NCBI GenBank assembly: GCA_031291175.1
Contig: JARLJO010000078.1
Span: 1-64,000, forward strand
DNA: 64,000 nt
Direction of reading: 5' to 3'
Source: Gammaproteobacteria bacterium
GTDB lineage: Bacteria; Pseudomonadota; Gammaproteobacteria; DSM-16500
The position numbers and the translations under genes were made by a program. The notes under the pieces were generated by a model. The model searched no databases. It saw nothing but the letters and a program-made list of their open reading frames with translations, and had not been told where the DNA came from. The number at the start of each line of letters is the position of its first letter. The stretch's first letter is position 1. This document shows, one piece after another, positions 48,038 through 57,711 of the stretch.

Positions 48038-48821
48038 TAGCGCCAACACTGCCTCCCTGATCTTGCTGTCCCTGATCTTGCTGTCCTTGATCTTGCTGCA
48101 CAGGACCTACCTGTCCTTGCCCGGGCTGACCGACACCAGGCAAACCAGTCTGTGTTGTCGGTTGCACCGTCACTTGTTGCACTTTCGTTTGCGGTGCAGG
48201 TGGCTTCACTTCAATTAGGTTATCTATCGCTATGCCGGATAGATTATCTAAAGTTGATGTTCGCACAACTAATGCCTGCAACACTAACGATGAGTCATAA
48301 TGTCTCTCAACGTTGCTATAGTGTATGACGATTGGCATTTGCACCCACCAGCCGTATCTTCCCGCCAATAAACCTTGGTTCACAATGACCGGTGAGCCAG
48401 TTGCCTCACTGTTCACAAACAATTTGGCACTTTGTATTACATTTACATTTGCGTAAGTCGCTAACAAGGCGTTAAGTTTTTTCCAGCCATCGTCTGTAAA
48501 GTATTCTCTTAATTTGCTTTGTTCACTTTTGTAACTTATAAAATCATAGGTGAATAAAGAAGGCAAAACGTCATTGACCCACTGTAACAAGTCAGGCGCT
48601 TTTTTATAAGGCTGATCCAATGGAACCGGTGGAAAAGCTCGCCACTCATTATCCGTTACAAATGAAACAGGCGCTGGCTTCTGAAGAAATAAATAAACAG
48701 AAATTCCACCTAACATAAAAATAGCGATTAATATCATTGCAAATGCGATGATTACTTTGTAAAAGCCATCTCGGTAAAATTCATTCCTCAGGCGGACTAC
48801 TTGCAGCTCATCCCCAGCCAT
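48030..48821 (-). CDS. icmL: IcmL/DotI paralogue 3, Gln/Asp-rich tail
   Basis: 263 residues from the ATG right after GAGGTGGG; another in-frame ATG lies 30 bases upstream. Features are LRNEFYRDGFYKV before a membrane helix (about 22-44), and then the DotI periplasmic domain (FTYDFISYKSEQSKLREYF, TDDGWKKL, GWWVQMPIVIHYSN). The last about 50 residues are unique: Pro/Gln-rich with tandem QQDQG units. DotI with DotJ forms an inner-membrane complex. It is the copy coupled to icmK, the position icmL holds in Legionella. Confidence 0.92.
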   Translation of the reverse strand: MAGDELQVVRLRNEFYRDGFYKVIIAFAMILIAIFMLGGISVYLFLQKPAPVSFVTDNEWRAFPPVPLDQPYKKAPDLLQWVNDVLPSLFTYDFISYKSEQSKLREYFTDDGWKKLNALLATYANVNVIQSAKLFVNSEATGSPVIVNQGLLAGRYGWWVQMPIVIHYSNVERHYDSSLVLQALVVRTSTLDNLSGIAIDNLIEVKPPAPQTKVQQVTVQPTTQTGLPGVGQPGQGQVGPVQQDQGQQDQGQQDQGGSVGANG

Positions 48822-48932
48822 TCCCACCTCGCTCACATATCGTATAGTCAACCTAGACTACTCCGATAAGAATAGCCTTGAACTATATAACAGACACCTA
48901 CAATTGTATAGTGCTGCTTAGCTTCATCCATT

Positions 48933-48973
48933 TCGTTAATGAATAAAAAAAGTATTGTTTTTTTTATTCATTA
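48933..48973. terminator. AT-rich hairpin between icmL paralogues 2 and 3
   Basis: CGTTAATGAATAAAAAAA and its near-complement TTTTTTATTCATTACG form a long A/T stem directly after the stop of icmL paralogue 2. Being symmetric it could act on either strand. It may partly separate the upstream icm genes from the icmL3-icmK-icmE transcript. Confidence 0.5.
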
Positions 48974-48976
48974 CGC

Positions 48977-49678
48977 TCAACTTGGTGCCACTAAACTTTG
49001 ATCGCCGCTTTCATCTGGACGTGCTGCAATCATCTGCACAATACCCAGTCCTTTATAGCTAGATAACAAATCTTGTCGTTCAACAATCACCGTCACTAAC
49101 AGTGGATTTTGAATTCTTGATTTCTCATCATACAAAGGCGCCTTTAAATAACTGACCAACACCGGCATTTCAATCTTATAACCGTAAATAGCCGTCTTGC
49201 CAATTGGGCCTTGCGCAAGTAACTTCGGCGGCGCTACTACTTTGGCGATCACGACAAACTTACGTTCCGTTAACGCTAATAAGTTATTAGAATCTTGCAA
49301 CCCTTTCATGTAACTGCGCCAGCCAAAATCGGTAAAATATTTTTGTGCGTTTTGTAACTGCGAGCGATAATTCATAAAATCGTAACTAAATGCAGCCTCA
49401 ACTGCATCTTGGGACCAAGCCAATACATCATCCACTGACATATTCGGTCTTTGAACGGGAATTTCCTGAATGAATCGCCCAGCACCATCGGTGACAAAAT
49501 ACAGAGGATGACGCGGATTTTTAACCAGATAAAAAAGCATACCGGCTAAAACCATTATCACGAATATACCGAGTGCCGCAACACCAACGATAAGGCGATA
49601 TTTTCTACGATAAAATTCATTGCGCGTAAAAATCATGACTAACGCATCATCGCTAATTACTTTGGTCTCTCCGCCCAT
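48977..49678 (-). CDS. icmL: IcmL/DotI paralogue 2
   Basis: 233 residues. FTRNEFYRRKYRLI (about 17-30) precedes one membrane helix (30-52). The DotI domain follows with FSYDFMNYRSQLQNAQKYF, TDFGWRSYMKGLQDSN and YGYKIEMPVLVSYLKAP, and ends near GLGIVQMIAARP. An AAAGGAAT-type site precedes the ATG. It lies 33 bases after paralogue 1. It is clearly homologous to the other two copies but diverged, so they are not a recent duplication. Confidence 0.92.
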   Translation of the reverse strand: MGGETKVISDDALVMIFTRNEFYRRKYRLIVGVAALGIFVIMVLAGMLFYLVKNPRHPLYFVTDGAGRFIQEIPVQRPNMSVDDVLAWSQDAVEAAFSYDFMNYRSQLQNAQKYFTDFGWRSYMKGLQDSNNLLALTERKFVVIAKVVAPPKLLAQGPIGKTAIYGYKIEMPVLVSYLKAPLYDEKSRIQNPLLVTVIVERQDLLSSYKGLGIVQMIAARPDESGDQSLVAPS

Positions 49679-49711
49679 ACAGGCTTATTCCTTTAAAAAT
49701 GAGTCATCAAC

Positions 49712-50326
49712 TTATATCATTTGAAATTGATCAATGCCTATGCCTTCTGGATTGACGGACGTTGGTACTTTTACTATTGTCATTACCACAATATAGGTAT
49801 CCGTTTTGGTTTCTTCTGCGCTCTGGAACGTAACCAAAAAAGGCACCTGCACACGCCAAGTATAACCGTGACCTGGTAGCTGCCCTTGATTTGAAATAAC
49901 AGGTGTTCCCGTTACCACGCCATTAGCAAACAATTGGCTGCTGACAACCCGTGTAATGACTCTTTGAATGGCTGCCTGATACGCCGTCCAACCTGCATCC
50001 GTAAAATAAGGATGCGCCAATTCAATTTCTTTATTGTAGTTCACAAAATCAAACGTGTACGCCGCAACAGCCGCTTTGCTTGCCCAAATCAAAATAGTAG
50101 CGGGCAACAAATTAGGCTCATCGTACGGCGACAAGGCCATGACTTGCTTATTAGCTGACACTGCCCTAAATTGCGGCAGAGGTCGATGAAAAACCTGATA
50201 GAGAATGCCACTGACAGCCACTAACACCAATATCATGGCGATAATCAAAGCAACAATAATCTTTTGACTATGATCTAAGTTAGGATTGTCTTTTAGAATG
50301 AGGTTTTCCACTCGTTCACTTAGCAT
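49712..50326 (-). CDS. icmL: IcmL/DotI paralogue 1
   Basis: 204 residues, close to Legionella DotI (about 212). One membrane helix (about 22-45), then YTFDFVNYNKEIELAHPYF, TDAGWTAYQAAIQ, YTWRVQVPFLVTFQSAEE and the C-terminal VNPEGIGIDQFQMI. The N-terminal NEFYRD motif of the other paralogues is missing. A GGGAGC site precedes the ATG. It follows icmM by 20 bases. By length and its C-terminal end it may be closest to canonical DotI, but position favours paralogue 3. Confidence 0.9.
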   Translation of the reverse strand: MLSERVENLILKDNPNLDHSQKIIVALIIAMILVLVAVSGILYQVFHRPLPQFRAVSANKQVMALSPYDEPNLLPATILIWASKAAVAAYTFDFVNYNKEIELAHPYFTDAGWTAYQAAIQRVITRVVSSQLFANGVVTGTPVISNQGQLPGHGYTWRVQVPFLVTFQSAEETKTDTYIVVMTIVKVPTSVNPEGIGIDQFQMI

Positions 50327-50346
50327 TATCGCTCCCTGACCTCATG

Positions 50347-50580
50347 CTACTTCGCTGGTGTTAATGGAATGACTAAACCAGTCGTCGTTGTTGCGTAATA
50401 ATGAGACAACGGCTGAAAAACAACAAAATACACAATCGCCGATATCAACAGTAACATAATAAAAATTTCAAATATGACAAAACGTAATAACTTGTGATAA
50501 GAATCACGGTAAAAATCACTTTGCAATCGCGCTACTTGCTGCCTTTGAACTGCCATTGCTTCACCCCCACCTTCATTCAC
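50347..50580 (-). CDS. icmM: Dot/Icm protein IcmM/DotJ
   Basis: 77 residues, an N-terminal fragment-like relative of IcmL: LQSDFYRDSYHKLL then one membrane helix (about 34-54) and PLSHYYATTTTGLVIPLTPAK. DotJ is a short partner of DotI in the same complex. An alternative ATG lies 24 bases downstream after GGTGGGGG. It lies 20 bases after the icmN stop. Confidence 0.9.
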   Translation of the reverse strand: MNEGGGEAMAVQRQQVARLQSDFYRDSYHKLLRFVIFEIFIMLLLISAIVYFVVFQPLSHYYATTTTGLVIPLTPAK

Positions 50581-50600
50581 GCCACCTGTCGTTTGATTAC

Positions 50601-51359
50601 TTAAACGGGTAATTTCTCTGTGGATATTTCAATTCGGCTATTAGCCGCTGACCCTTCCACATCGACCAGATGACAATCGCCCATGCCCACACCGTATAAC
50701 ACGCGCGTATTGATCTTGCCCCAATAGTATTTGACCAGAGCGTCAGCTTGCTGTTTTGAAAGCGCCGCGTTAATTTTATCGGAACCGGCATCATCGGAAT
50801 AGACGGCAATTTTAACTTGCATGGTTTTAAAGTGATTGAGAAGCTGCGCAACCATGTCCAAGGTTGGATACGCTTCCGGGTAAACGTTATGCGTGATGCC
50901 TCGAAAAGTTTGTTCAGATGGAATAACCACCCTCACTTGATCGCCCAAGATAAAGACTTTGACGCCATGGTTTTCGATTTGCTCTTTGAGGTTGGCATGA
51001 TTGTTAAGATAACCACCCATTACTCCCCCAACAACTGCTCCGCCTGCCGCACCCGGCAACACACCTGTACCGCCAGAAATTAACGCGCCAGCCACAGCGC
51101 CGACCGCACCACCGGCACCTGCGCCTAATGCCACCGACGAGTAGTTTGGATAAGAAGGCAAGTCATCATCCGCGATACTTTGAACAGCGGCATTGCCGCT
51201 TTGGTAAGCAGAATCGACCCGGTCTGCTGCATTTCGACTCACAGCAGAAGAAGCGCAACCGGCTAAAGCGCAACATAACAAGCTGGGAATAAACAAAGCA
51301 GGAAGGGTAAATACATTTATTTTAACTATGCCAATCCATTTTTTTATTGGAAATTCCAT
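50601..51359 (-). CDS. icmN: Dot/Icm lipoprotein IcmN/DotK with glycine zipper
   Basis: 252 residues. A lipoprotein signal ends in LAGC (Cys35). A glycine-zipper segment (about 79-117, for example GAGAGGAVGAVAGALISG) follows, then an OmpA-like peptidoglycan-binding domain (about 125-250, with VKIAVYSDDAGSDKINAALS and QQADALVKYY). Legionella DotK is shorter (about 190). It is an outer-membrane lipoprotein that may anchor the apparatus to the wall. It has a 200-bp gap upstream before icmO. Confidence 0.88.
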   Translation of the reverse strand: MEFPIKKWIGIVKINVFTLPALFIPSLLCCALAGCASSAVSRNAADRVDSAYQSGNAAVQSIADDDLPSYPNYSSVALGAGAGGAVGAVAGALISGGTGVLPGAAGGAVVGGVMGGYLNNHANLKEQIENHGVKVFILGDQVRVVIPSEQTFRGITHNVYPEAYPTLDMVAQLLNHFKTMQVKIAVYSDDAGSDKINAALSKQQADALVKYYWGKINTRVLYGVGMGDCHLVDVEGSAANSRIEISTEKLPV

Positions 51360-51559
51360 TACTGCAACATGTCCTATTAAATCCTAAAAGCGGCGGTCCC
51401 AAAACACTCATGCCATTCCCGCCTTGCGGGAAACCATCATTCGTGCACCTCTTACATTTCACTTTCTCTCACTCATGCGAGAGGCAAGCTCACTATTTTC
51501 GGCTTCTTAACAATAGATTCTCGTAAACCCTGCAGCCCCAGGCATAACAACTGCCAATC

Positions 51560-53932
51560 TTATCCGGCCTCACCAGTACCTTGCAAACTTGATACATAGT
51601 CGCATAAGTCTTTCACGGCAGAAACAACAAAATCTGGCTCTTGCAATAATTCAGCAACATCCGGTGGATAATCTGTTGCCATTAACATGTCTTTCAAGAT
51701 TTCATTTGTAATCGTATTGGCTTGCGAACCCGATTTACCCATCACTCTTTCCAAGAGTTCTACGCGATCTTTGACCATGGCTTTGTTGATCAATGGCATA
51801 CTGAATTTTTCTAAATTAGCAGCCCCTACTAAAGCTTGAACACTTGGATCCAGCCTTACTTTACTGAATACATTAACTCGACCTGTCTCTTCCTCTTCAA
51901 TCACTTCCTCAAAGAGACCCTCGGCTTCACCGCCCTCCACATTATTACGATTGTGGAAAGCTAGCAATGCTGTGACGCCTTTTTCAATTGGATTGACATC
52001 ATTTTTTTCACTCATGACATCCGCTATGATGCGAATCTCATCTGCTTCATCTGAAAAGTCAGCCACAAGCACCGCGTCACCTGTCTCCATCAACTGCATA
52101 AAACGGTCTAAGCGACTCTCCAGATCCAACAAGACGCGGCCAATAGGTGGCTCTACTTTCAAGAAGTGATTAATGCGCATGCGCTCTGCTGGTTGTGGGT
52201 TAGCATAAAACATTCGCGCACGCACAATTTTAGATTTGAAGAAAATATGCGCCTCACCTTCACGCTGCTCTTTTAAATCCAGAAGATCCACACGAGCGCG
52301 CTTTTCAGAAGAAGCACTGCGGCTATCCATATAATTATTTAAGATGCTATTTGCGTTGGTTTGGAAAGAATCCACTTTTGTCACATAGGATTCGCCCGCC
52401 GTTTTAGAGAAAAATTCCCAGGTGGCTTGCGGATCTTCTAATTTCATACAAATCTTGATGTTAGTATTAGCACCGATGGAAGCCGCTTCTTCTTTTGAAG
52501 CCTTTTCAAATGCTGGCAAATCTTGCCCCGCAAAAATAACCGAGAACCCTAAAGAACGCGCTTGCGCTGGCACTACCGCAAATCCTTTCACCGCATAATA
52601 ACCATACTCATCCAAGATACACATATAAGGTGTCGCGGCATTCGTTGGTTTACGCGTGATGACTTCTTTATAGGTACCTTCTACCGCATCCCCCAAGCCT
52701 GCCGCCATCATGGCTTTTAGCGAAGCAATAATGACTTTACCCAAGTTAGATAACTCATCCGGAGATTTTTCAAGAGCAGGCAATAACACAACCAAGATAC
52801 GACGGTTTAATACAACGTCTTTTAAGTCCACTTCAGCCAAGTTGGTACGCATGATATGGCCGTAGGTATCGGCTAACGAACCGAATACTTTGGTCAATTG
52901 CATCGTAATAAAACCGTGCTGCTCTAACACCTGGGAACCTTGCTTGCCTTTTTTTGACCTGTCGTAACCTGGTAAGTTGATAATATAGTTAGTGATAGGC
53001 TCTAACACCAAATCGGGGGTTTCTGCCAAGCTCACGGGCTCTTGATTTTCGCGAATAAACATTTTATCCATCGCTATCGCTTCAAGACGGGTCAATTCAA
53101 AATAGTTACGAATCGTGTTCGCATCCAATAAGATTTTACCCTGATCACGCATGTAGACTAATACTTTCATCAAGGCTTCAACGAATACGATAGCTCGACC
53201 TTTCCACATATCACCATCGGAACTTTGTGAACCAGAGTCCATCAAGCTCACGACTAATTGTGACAACATGCTGGATGAACCATTACAAAATGGATTCATG
53301 GTGTTGGATAAGCGTTTTTCCTGTGCGCCGATAATATCTCGCGCACCGGTCATAAAGTTGATTAGCAACAAATCATCTTCGCGACCCATGTAGCGACACA
53401 TGGAAAACACTTTCGCAAATAAACTGTTGTCACCTTTACCATCGACATAAAGAAAACCACTTCCTTGCACCAAAGCATTAAATGACAAAGAAACCAATGC
53501 TTCTGTTTTACCGCTACCGGTTGATCCGAAAATTAATACATGGGTACGCATATCATCGTTATTAAACCAAAGTTCTTCATTGGTCGTTTTGCGATTGCCA
53601 AAGAAACTGATACCACGTGCTTTACGTGGCTTAGGCTTCCCCGCCCCCGGCAGTGGATCGTTGTAATCCAGCGCGCCAGAACGTAGCGGCATACGAAATG
53701 GCAGCTTAAACTCACGTGTTGCCGCATAAGCAAATGCTAAAATAGCAAAAAGTGTGATGAACTCCGTGACTGGTGGAAAAAAAAATGCCGCAAAACCAAA
53801 ACCAATCAACAAACACGCACTGTTGACAGGATCTTTAAAAAAATCGACAAAACGCATACCCATTGTACGGGTATCCCGTAACAATAACTGGGGCGACATC
53901 TCATGTTGTTCATCTAACCCACGTTGCATCAT
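51560..53932 (-). CDS. icmO: type IV coupling protein IcmO/DotL
   Basis: 790 residues. Two N-terminal membrane helices (about 33-70) precede a FtsK/TraD-type ATPase with Walker A GSTGSGKTE (about residue 134-142). FLYVDGKGD, CILDEYGYYAVKGFAVVPAQ (Walker B) and VIFAGQDLPAFEKAS follow. The long C-terminal tail binds adaptor proteins IcmSW, LvgA and DotN in Legionella. It gathers effectors and feeds the channel. An excellent GGAGGG site lies before the ATG, 23 bases after icmP. Confidence 0.96.
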   Translation of the reverse strand: MMQRGLDEQHEMSPQLLLRDTRTMGMRFVDFFKDPVNSACLLIGFGFAAFFFPPVTEFITLFAILAFAYAATREFKLPFRMPLRSGALDYNDPLPGAGKPKPRKARGISFFGNRKTTNEELWFNNDDMRTHVLIFGSTGSGKTEALVSLSFNALVQGSGFLYVDGKGDNSLFAKVFSMCRYMGREDDLLLINFMTGARDIIGAQEKRLSNTMNPFCNGSSSMLSQLVVSLMDSGSQSSDGDMWKGRAIVFVEALMKVLVYMRDQGKILLDANTIRNYFELTRLEAIAMDKMFIRENQEPVSLAETPDLVLEPITNYIINLPGYDRSKKGKQGSQVLEQHGFITMQLTKVFGSLADTYGHIMRTNLAEVDLKDVVLNRRILVVLLPALEKSPDELSNLGKVIIASLKAMMAAGLGDAVEGTYKEVITRKPTNAATPYMCILDEYGYYAVKGFAVVPAQARSLGFSVIFAGQDLPAFEKASKEEAASIGANTNIKICMKLEDPQATWEFFSKTAGESYVTKVDSFQTNANSILNNYMDSRSASSEKRARVDLLDLKEQREGEAHIFFKSKIVRARMFYANPQPAERMRINHFLKVEPPIGRVLLDLESRLDRFMQLMETGDAVLVADFSDEADEIRIIADVMSEKNDVNPIEKGVTALLAFHNRNNVEGGEAEGLFEEVIEEEETGRVNVFSKVRLDPSVQALVGAANLEKFSMPLINKAMVKDRVELLERVMGKSGSQANTITNEILKDMLMATDYPPDVAELLQEPDFVVSAVKDLCDYVSSLQGTGEAG

Positions 53933-53955
53933 GCCAATACCCTCCCATCGCCAAA

Positions 53956-55080
53956 TTAGGCTTCTTCATCTGGACGATAGATTACATCTTTCAATGCAAG
54001 CTCTAAGGCATTAGTTGCTTCTTCAATCATCGGAATCAGCAACTTTCTGTCCGCTTCTTTCTCTGCTACCCAATGTGCAAACACACCCGCCACTTCAACG
54101 CCGGGGGTTTGTCGACCGACTGTATTCAATATATACCAGAGGCGACGATCAATGGGTTTTAACCATAAAAAATCCGCTGAAGCTTGCACGCCATCTTGTC
54201 TTGCGCCCTCTAACATGGAAGCCATGACAGTCAACACATAAGCGTGCGGCTTAATGGCTTTTTGCACAAGCTTCGTGTTTTCATGTTTTTTCAGCAGTGC
54301 ATCACTGCCCGTAAAATCCAATTTGGTGGTGGAAGAAGCCGCTAGCTGCTTCAACATTTTACTGGCGGCTTCTGTATCATTATTAAGACGCGCGCCAAAG
54401 ACGGCAAACAACACTTTGATATGCGGTGGGAGCTTCTGCGTGCCATTCCATAAAGCGCCTAATTGGGTGGCAAATATTTTATTTGCCTGGCCGCGCTTTA
54501 ATTTAACTTCAATCCTATCCCATTCTTTTCGAGTCATGCCCTCTTGTGGACCACGACGAAATTCTTCGAGCAATTGATGTTTTTTACAAAACTGCATGGG
54601 CGTCATGGCCATTGCCCATGGGCCTTTATCAATATCCGCTTTGACTAAATTCAGCTTTGCTACGGGCGCGATCTGCGGCCAATTGACCTGCTCTGCTTGC
54701 AGCAGATCTTTCATATCGTAAGTGCGTTTGAATGTGCGAACAGAATTGCTGAAATAAACGATAATCGCCAAAGCAACAATAATGATAATACAAGGAATGC
54801 GTAAATAATCGCCGACAGCATCGCCCACCCGCATGACATCGTCAAACTTCAGTTGCGCGGGATTGGTGCCAATGATGGAGACGCGAACATCGTCGAGGTT
54901 ATGAGTAAAAATACTGATGAGATCAATTTCGAGCAGTTTGAGCTTAAAATAAACGCCGATGATTTGGGCTTTAAAGGAATACCATAGCACGCCAAAACCA
55001 ATAAAAATCGCGGCCGTTATCCAGACGATACCAGCGGAATTATCGGATTGATTACCACCACCTTGCGGAGCTCCGGCCAT
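53956..55080 (-). CDS. icmP: coupling-complex membrane protein IcmP/DotM
   Basis: 374 residues. Three N-terminal membrane segments (about 17-35, 85-108) frame the start. The soluble DotM domain has WAMAMTPMQFCKKHQLLEEF, ATQLGALWNGTQKLPPHIKVLFAVFGARLNND and DRRLWYILNTVGRQTPGVEVAGVFAHW. In Legionella DotM binds acidic Glu-rich effector signals. It is the first icm gene of this cluster; icmQ does not precede it. The 161-bp gap to dksA must hold its promoter. Confidence 0.95.
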   Translation of the reverse strand: MAGAPQGGGNQSDNSAGIVWITAAIFIGFGVLWYSFKAQIIGVYFKLKLLEIDLISIFTHNLDDVRVSIIGTNPAQLKFDDVMRVGDAVGDYLRIPCIIIIVALAIIVYFSNSVRTFKRTYDMKDLLQAEQVNWPQIAPVAKLNLVKADIDKGPWAMAMTPMQFCKKHQLLEEFRRGPQEGMTRKEWDRIEVKLKRGQANKIFATQLGALWNGTQKLPPHIKVLFAVFGARLNNDTEAASKMLKQLAASSTTKLDFTGSDALLKKHENTKLVQKAIKPHAYVLTVMASMLEGARQDGVQASADFLWLKPIDRRLWYILNTVGRQTPGVEVAGVFAHWVAEKEADRKLLIPMIEEATNALELALKDVIYRPDEEA

Positions 55081-55241
55081 GACTCAATACCTTAAGTTAG
55101 CCACCCGTTATCTGAACAAAATTCCACTCTTAAGTATAGACAACAAATGCGCTTTTTCCTAACAACCTAAAACCTTCTCATTTAATAAGAAAGTATGCGA
55201 TGTGGCTAAAAAGCGCATAAGTCCTTTTACAAAGTCTAACA

Positions 55242-55688
55242 TTATCCTTGTTGTTTTTCGCGAATTTCATCTAAGGTTTTGCAATCAATACAAAGCGTTG
55301 CGGTAGGACGTGCCTCAAGGCGGCGTAAACCAATCTCAACCCCACAGACTTCGCAATAACCGTATTCTTTATCGGTCAAAAGCTGTAGCGCTTCTTCAAT
55401 TTTTTTGAGCAATTTGCGCTCACGGTCGCGGGTGCGAAGCTCCAGACGAAACTCTTCTTCCTGGCTTGCTCTATCGTTTGGATCCGGATAATTGATAGCA
55501 TCATCTTTCATATGAGTAACAGTACGATCAGCCCCTTCCATGATTTGCTGGCGAAGGAGTGTCAAAATAGTAGTAAAATGCTCACGCATTTTGCCACTCA
55601 TATAGCTTTCCGTTTTCTTCGGCTTATATGGGTTTATCCCCAAGACTTCTAAACTTGGCTCTAATATGTCTTTTATTGCCATTGCCAT
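55242..55688 (-). CDS. dksA: RNA polymerase-binding transcription factor DksA
   Basis: 148 residues. A coiled coil carries the tip motif DPNDRASQEEEF (the Asp-x-x-Asp-x-Ala tip that enters the secondary channel). A four-Cys zinc finger is formed by CEVCG and CIDC, with the usual GLRRLEARPTATLC between them. With ppGpp it tunes rRNA and amino-acid promoters, and in Legionella helps differentiation into the transmissive form. An AGGAG site precedes the ATG. Confidence 0.96.
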   Translation of the reverse strand: MAMAIKDILEPSLEVLGINPYKPKKTESYMSGKMREHFTTILTLLRQQIMEGADRTVTHMKDDAINYPDPNDRASQEEEFRLELRTRDRERKLLKKIEEALQLLTDKEYGYCEVCGVEIGLRRLEARPTATLCIDCKTLDEIREKQQG

Positions 55689-55745
55689 TTCTCCTAGCCC
55701 AATCTTTATTTTAGTACAAGACAGGCATCTATACCAAAAAGACCT

Positions 55746-56627
55746 TCAAGAGGCAATCGTAACTGATTGAAATTGCCCAATTGTAGCTCTATCTAGCCCC
55801 GCCAAGTCCTGATACGACTCAATTTGGACGTATCCCGCTTGCTGCATTAGACTTTTGACGGCTTCCGCTTGTCTAGCCCCATGCTCCAGTAAAAGATATC
55901 CACCTGATTTCAAATAGCTTCTTGCTTCTTGAATGATCCGACGAATATCCAGTAAACCATCCTCTCCGGATAACAGCGCTGCCCGGGGTTCCGTGAGTAA
56001 AACTTGCTGATTTAGCTGTGGGTCCCCTTCAGCAATATAGGGGGGATTACTGATAATGGCATCAAAACTTAATTTAGGCAAAGCCTCGCACCAAGAACCT
56101 TCATGAAATTTGACGTGTGCCAAATCCAGACGCACAGCGTTTGCTTTAGCCACTTGCAGCGTTGCCGCCACTCGATCCGTTGCATGAACGACCCAACCAG
56201 GGCGCTCACTCGCCAAGGCTAAAGCGATTGCACCAGAACCGGTACCAAGATCCGCTATTGTTTTGATCTCATCATCATTTAATTTACTTAATGCAAGCTC
56301 AACCAATATCTCCGTTTCTGGTCTTGGGATTAATGTATCGGGCGTCACTGTTAGCTCAAGCGACCAAAATTCTCTCTTACCCGTCACATAAGCGATGGGC
56401 TCGCCTTCTAAACGACGTTTTACAAACTGGGAATAATGCGTTTGCTCGCTTTCGCTTAACAAGCGATCAGGCCACGCATGCAGATGCGTGCGCGATGCAC
56501 GCAACACATGCGCCAACAAAATCTCTGCTTCCAATTCGACGACATCCGTCACCGCCATTAAATGAGCAATAGCCCATTCCAATGCAGAGGAAATCGTAAA
56601 AGGAGCTAATGCTGTCATGGTTGTCAT
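55746..56627 (-). CDS. prmC: release factor glutamine methyltransferase
   Basis: 293 residues from the ATG one base after the prfA stop. An N-terminal helical domain, PETEILVELAL, the SAM motif TIADLGTGSGAIALALASE and the catalytic ISNPPYIAEGD are present. It methylates the Gln of the GGQ loop in RF1 and RF2. It is coupled to prfA, as in most gammaproteobacteria (hemA-prfA-prmC). Confidence 0.95.
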   Translation of the reverse strand: MTTMTALAPFTISSALEWAIAHLMAVTDVVELEAEILLAHVLRASRTHLHAWPDRLLSESEQTHYSQFVKRRLEGEPIAYVTGKREFWSLELTVTPDTLIPRPETEILVELALSKLNDDEIKTIADLGTGSGAIALALASERPGWVVHATDRVAATLQVAKANAVRLDLAHVKFHEGSWCEALPKLSFDAIISNPPYIAEGDPQLNQQVLLTEPRAALLSGEDGLLDIRRIIQEARSYLKSGGYLLLEHGARQAEAVKSLMQQAGYVQIESYQDLAGLDRATIGQFQSVTIAS

Positions 56628-56628
56628 A

Positions 56629-57711
56629 TTAGTCACCAAGCTCTGCCAGAAGATCGGCTTGATATTCATGGATCAAAGCATTAATGACAGGTGCTAAATC
56701 GCCTTGAATGATATCGGGCAACTTATATAAGGTTAAGTTAATGCGATGATCTGTCAACCGACCCTGAGGGAAATTATAAGTACGTATTCGTTCAGAGCGA
56801 TCGCCCGTTCCTACTAAATCGCGACGCGTGTCGGCCTGTTGCTGATGCTGCTTATTGCGCTCACTGGCCAACAGTTTTGCTGTTAACAATGACATGGCGC
56901 GCGCCCGGTTTTTATGTTGCGAGCGCTCATCCTGGCACTCAACAACCAAGCCTGTTGGAATATGGGTAATACGAATCGCTGAGTCAGTTTTTTGTACGTG
57001 TTGTCCACCGGCGCCTGATGCACGAAAAGTGTCAGTACGAATATCATTCGGATTGATGACAATACTTTCGATCTCATCGACTTCGGGCAATACCGCGATG
57101 GTGCATGTAGAGGTATGAATACGTCCTTGCGCTTCCGTTTCAGGGACACGCTGAACTCGGTGCACACCGGATTCAAATTTGAAACGGGAATAAGCCCCTT
57201 GCCCAATGATACGCAAAATAATTTCTTTGTAGCCGCCATGCTCGCCGTGGCTCGCGCTTATCATTTCAACTTGCCATCCTTCTGCTTCCGCATAACGCGT
57301 ATACATACGCGCGAGATCTCCAGAAAAAATAGACGCCTCATCTCCGCCCGCTCCCGCACGAATTTCAAGGAAGATGTTATTGTCATCATTTGGATCACGT
57401 GGCAACAACAGCAATTGCAATTGCTGTTCTAATTTTTCGACTTCTTCTTCTGCCACCTTTAGCTCTTGACGTGCCAGTTGCTGCATTTCAACATCAGGCT
57501 CATTTAAGAGCTCTTTGGCATTGGCAATGTCTTCCATGAGAGCTTGATGGCGTTTAAATACCATCACAACCGGCTCTAGCTGGGAGTACTCTTTGGAATA
57601 CTCACGGAATTTGTTTTGTTTTGAAATCACCTCGGGATCGGACAGCAACGCCCCGATTTCCTCATGGCGCTCAACTAAGCCTTGTAGTTTTTTTTCGATT
57701 GACGATTTCAT
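56629..57711 (-). CDS. prfA: peptide chain release factor 1
   Basis: 360 residues, exact family length. It recognises UAG and UAA. The GGQ motif is in [19 protein letters not shown] and the codon-recognition PxT-type region is near [20 protein letters not shown]. The start overlaps the hemA stop. Conserved three-gene operon hemA-prfA-prmC. Confidence 0.97.
   Translation of the reverse strand: MKSSIEKKLQGLVERHEEIGALLSDPEVISKQNKFREYSKEYSQLEPVVMVFKRHQALMEDIANAKELLNEPDVEMQQLARQELKVAEEEVEKLEQQLQLLLLPRDPNDDNNIFLEIRAGAGGDEASIFSGDLARMYTRYAEAEGWQVEMISASHGEHGGYKEIILRIIGQGAYSRFKFESGVHRVQRVPETEAQGRIHTSTCTIAVLPEVDEIESIVINPNDIRTDTFRASGAGGQHVQKTDSAIRITHIPTGLVVECQDERSQHKNRARAMSLLTAKLLASERNKQHQQQADTRRDLVGTGDRSERIRTYNFPQGRLTDHRINLTLYKLPDIIQGDLAPVINALIHEYQADLLAELGD

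Noticed and set aside
55086..55136. Two CTTAAG hexamers in front of icmP
   Set aside because: They are about 38 bp apart, so they do not form a direct-repeat operator.
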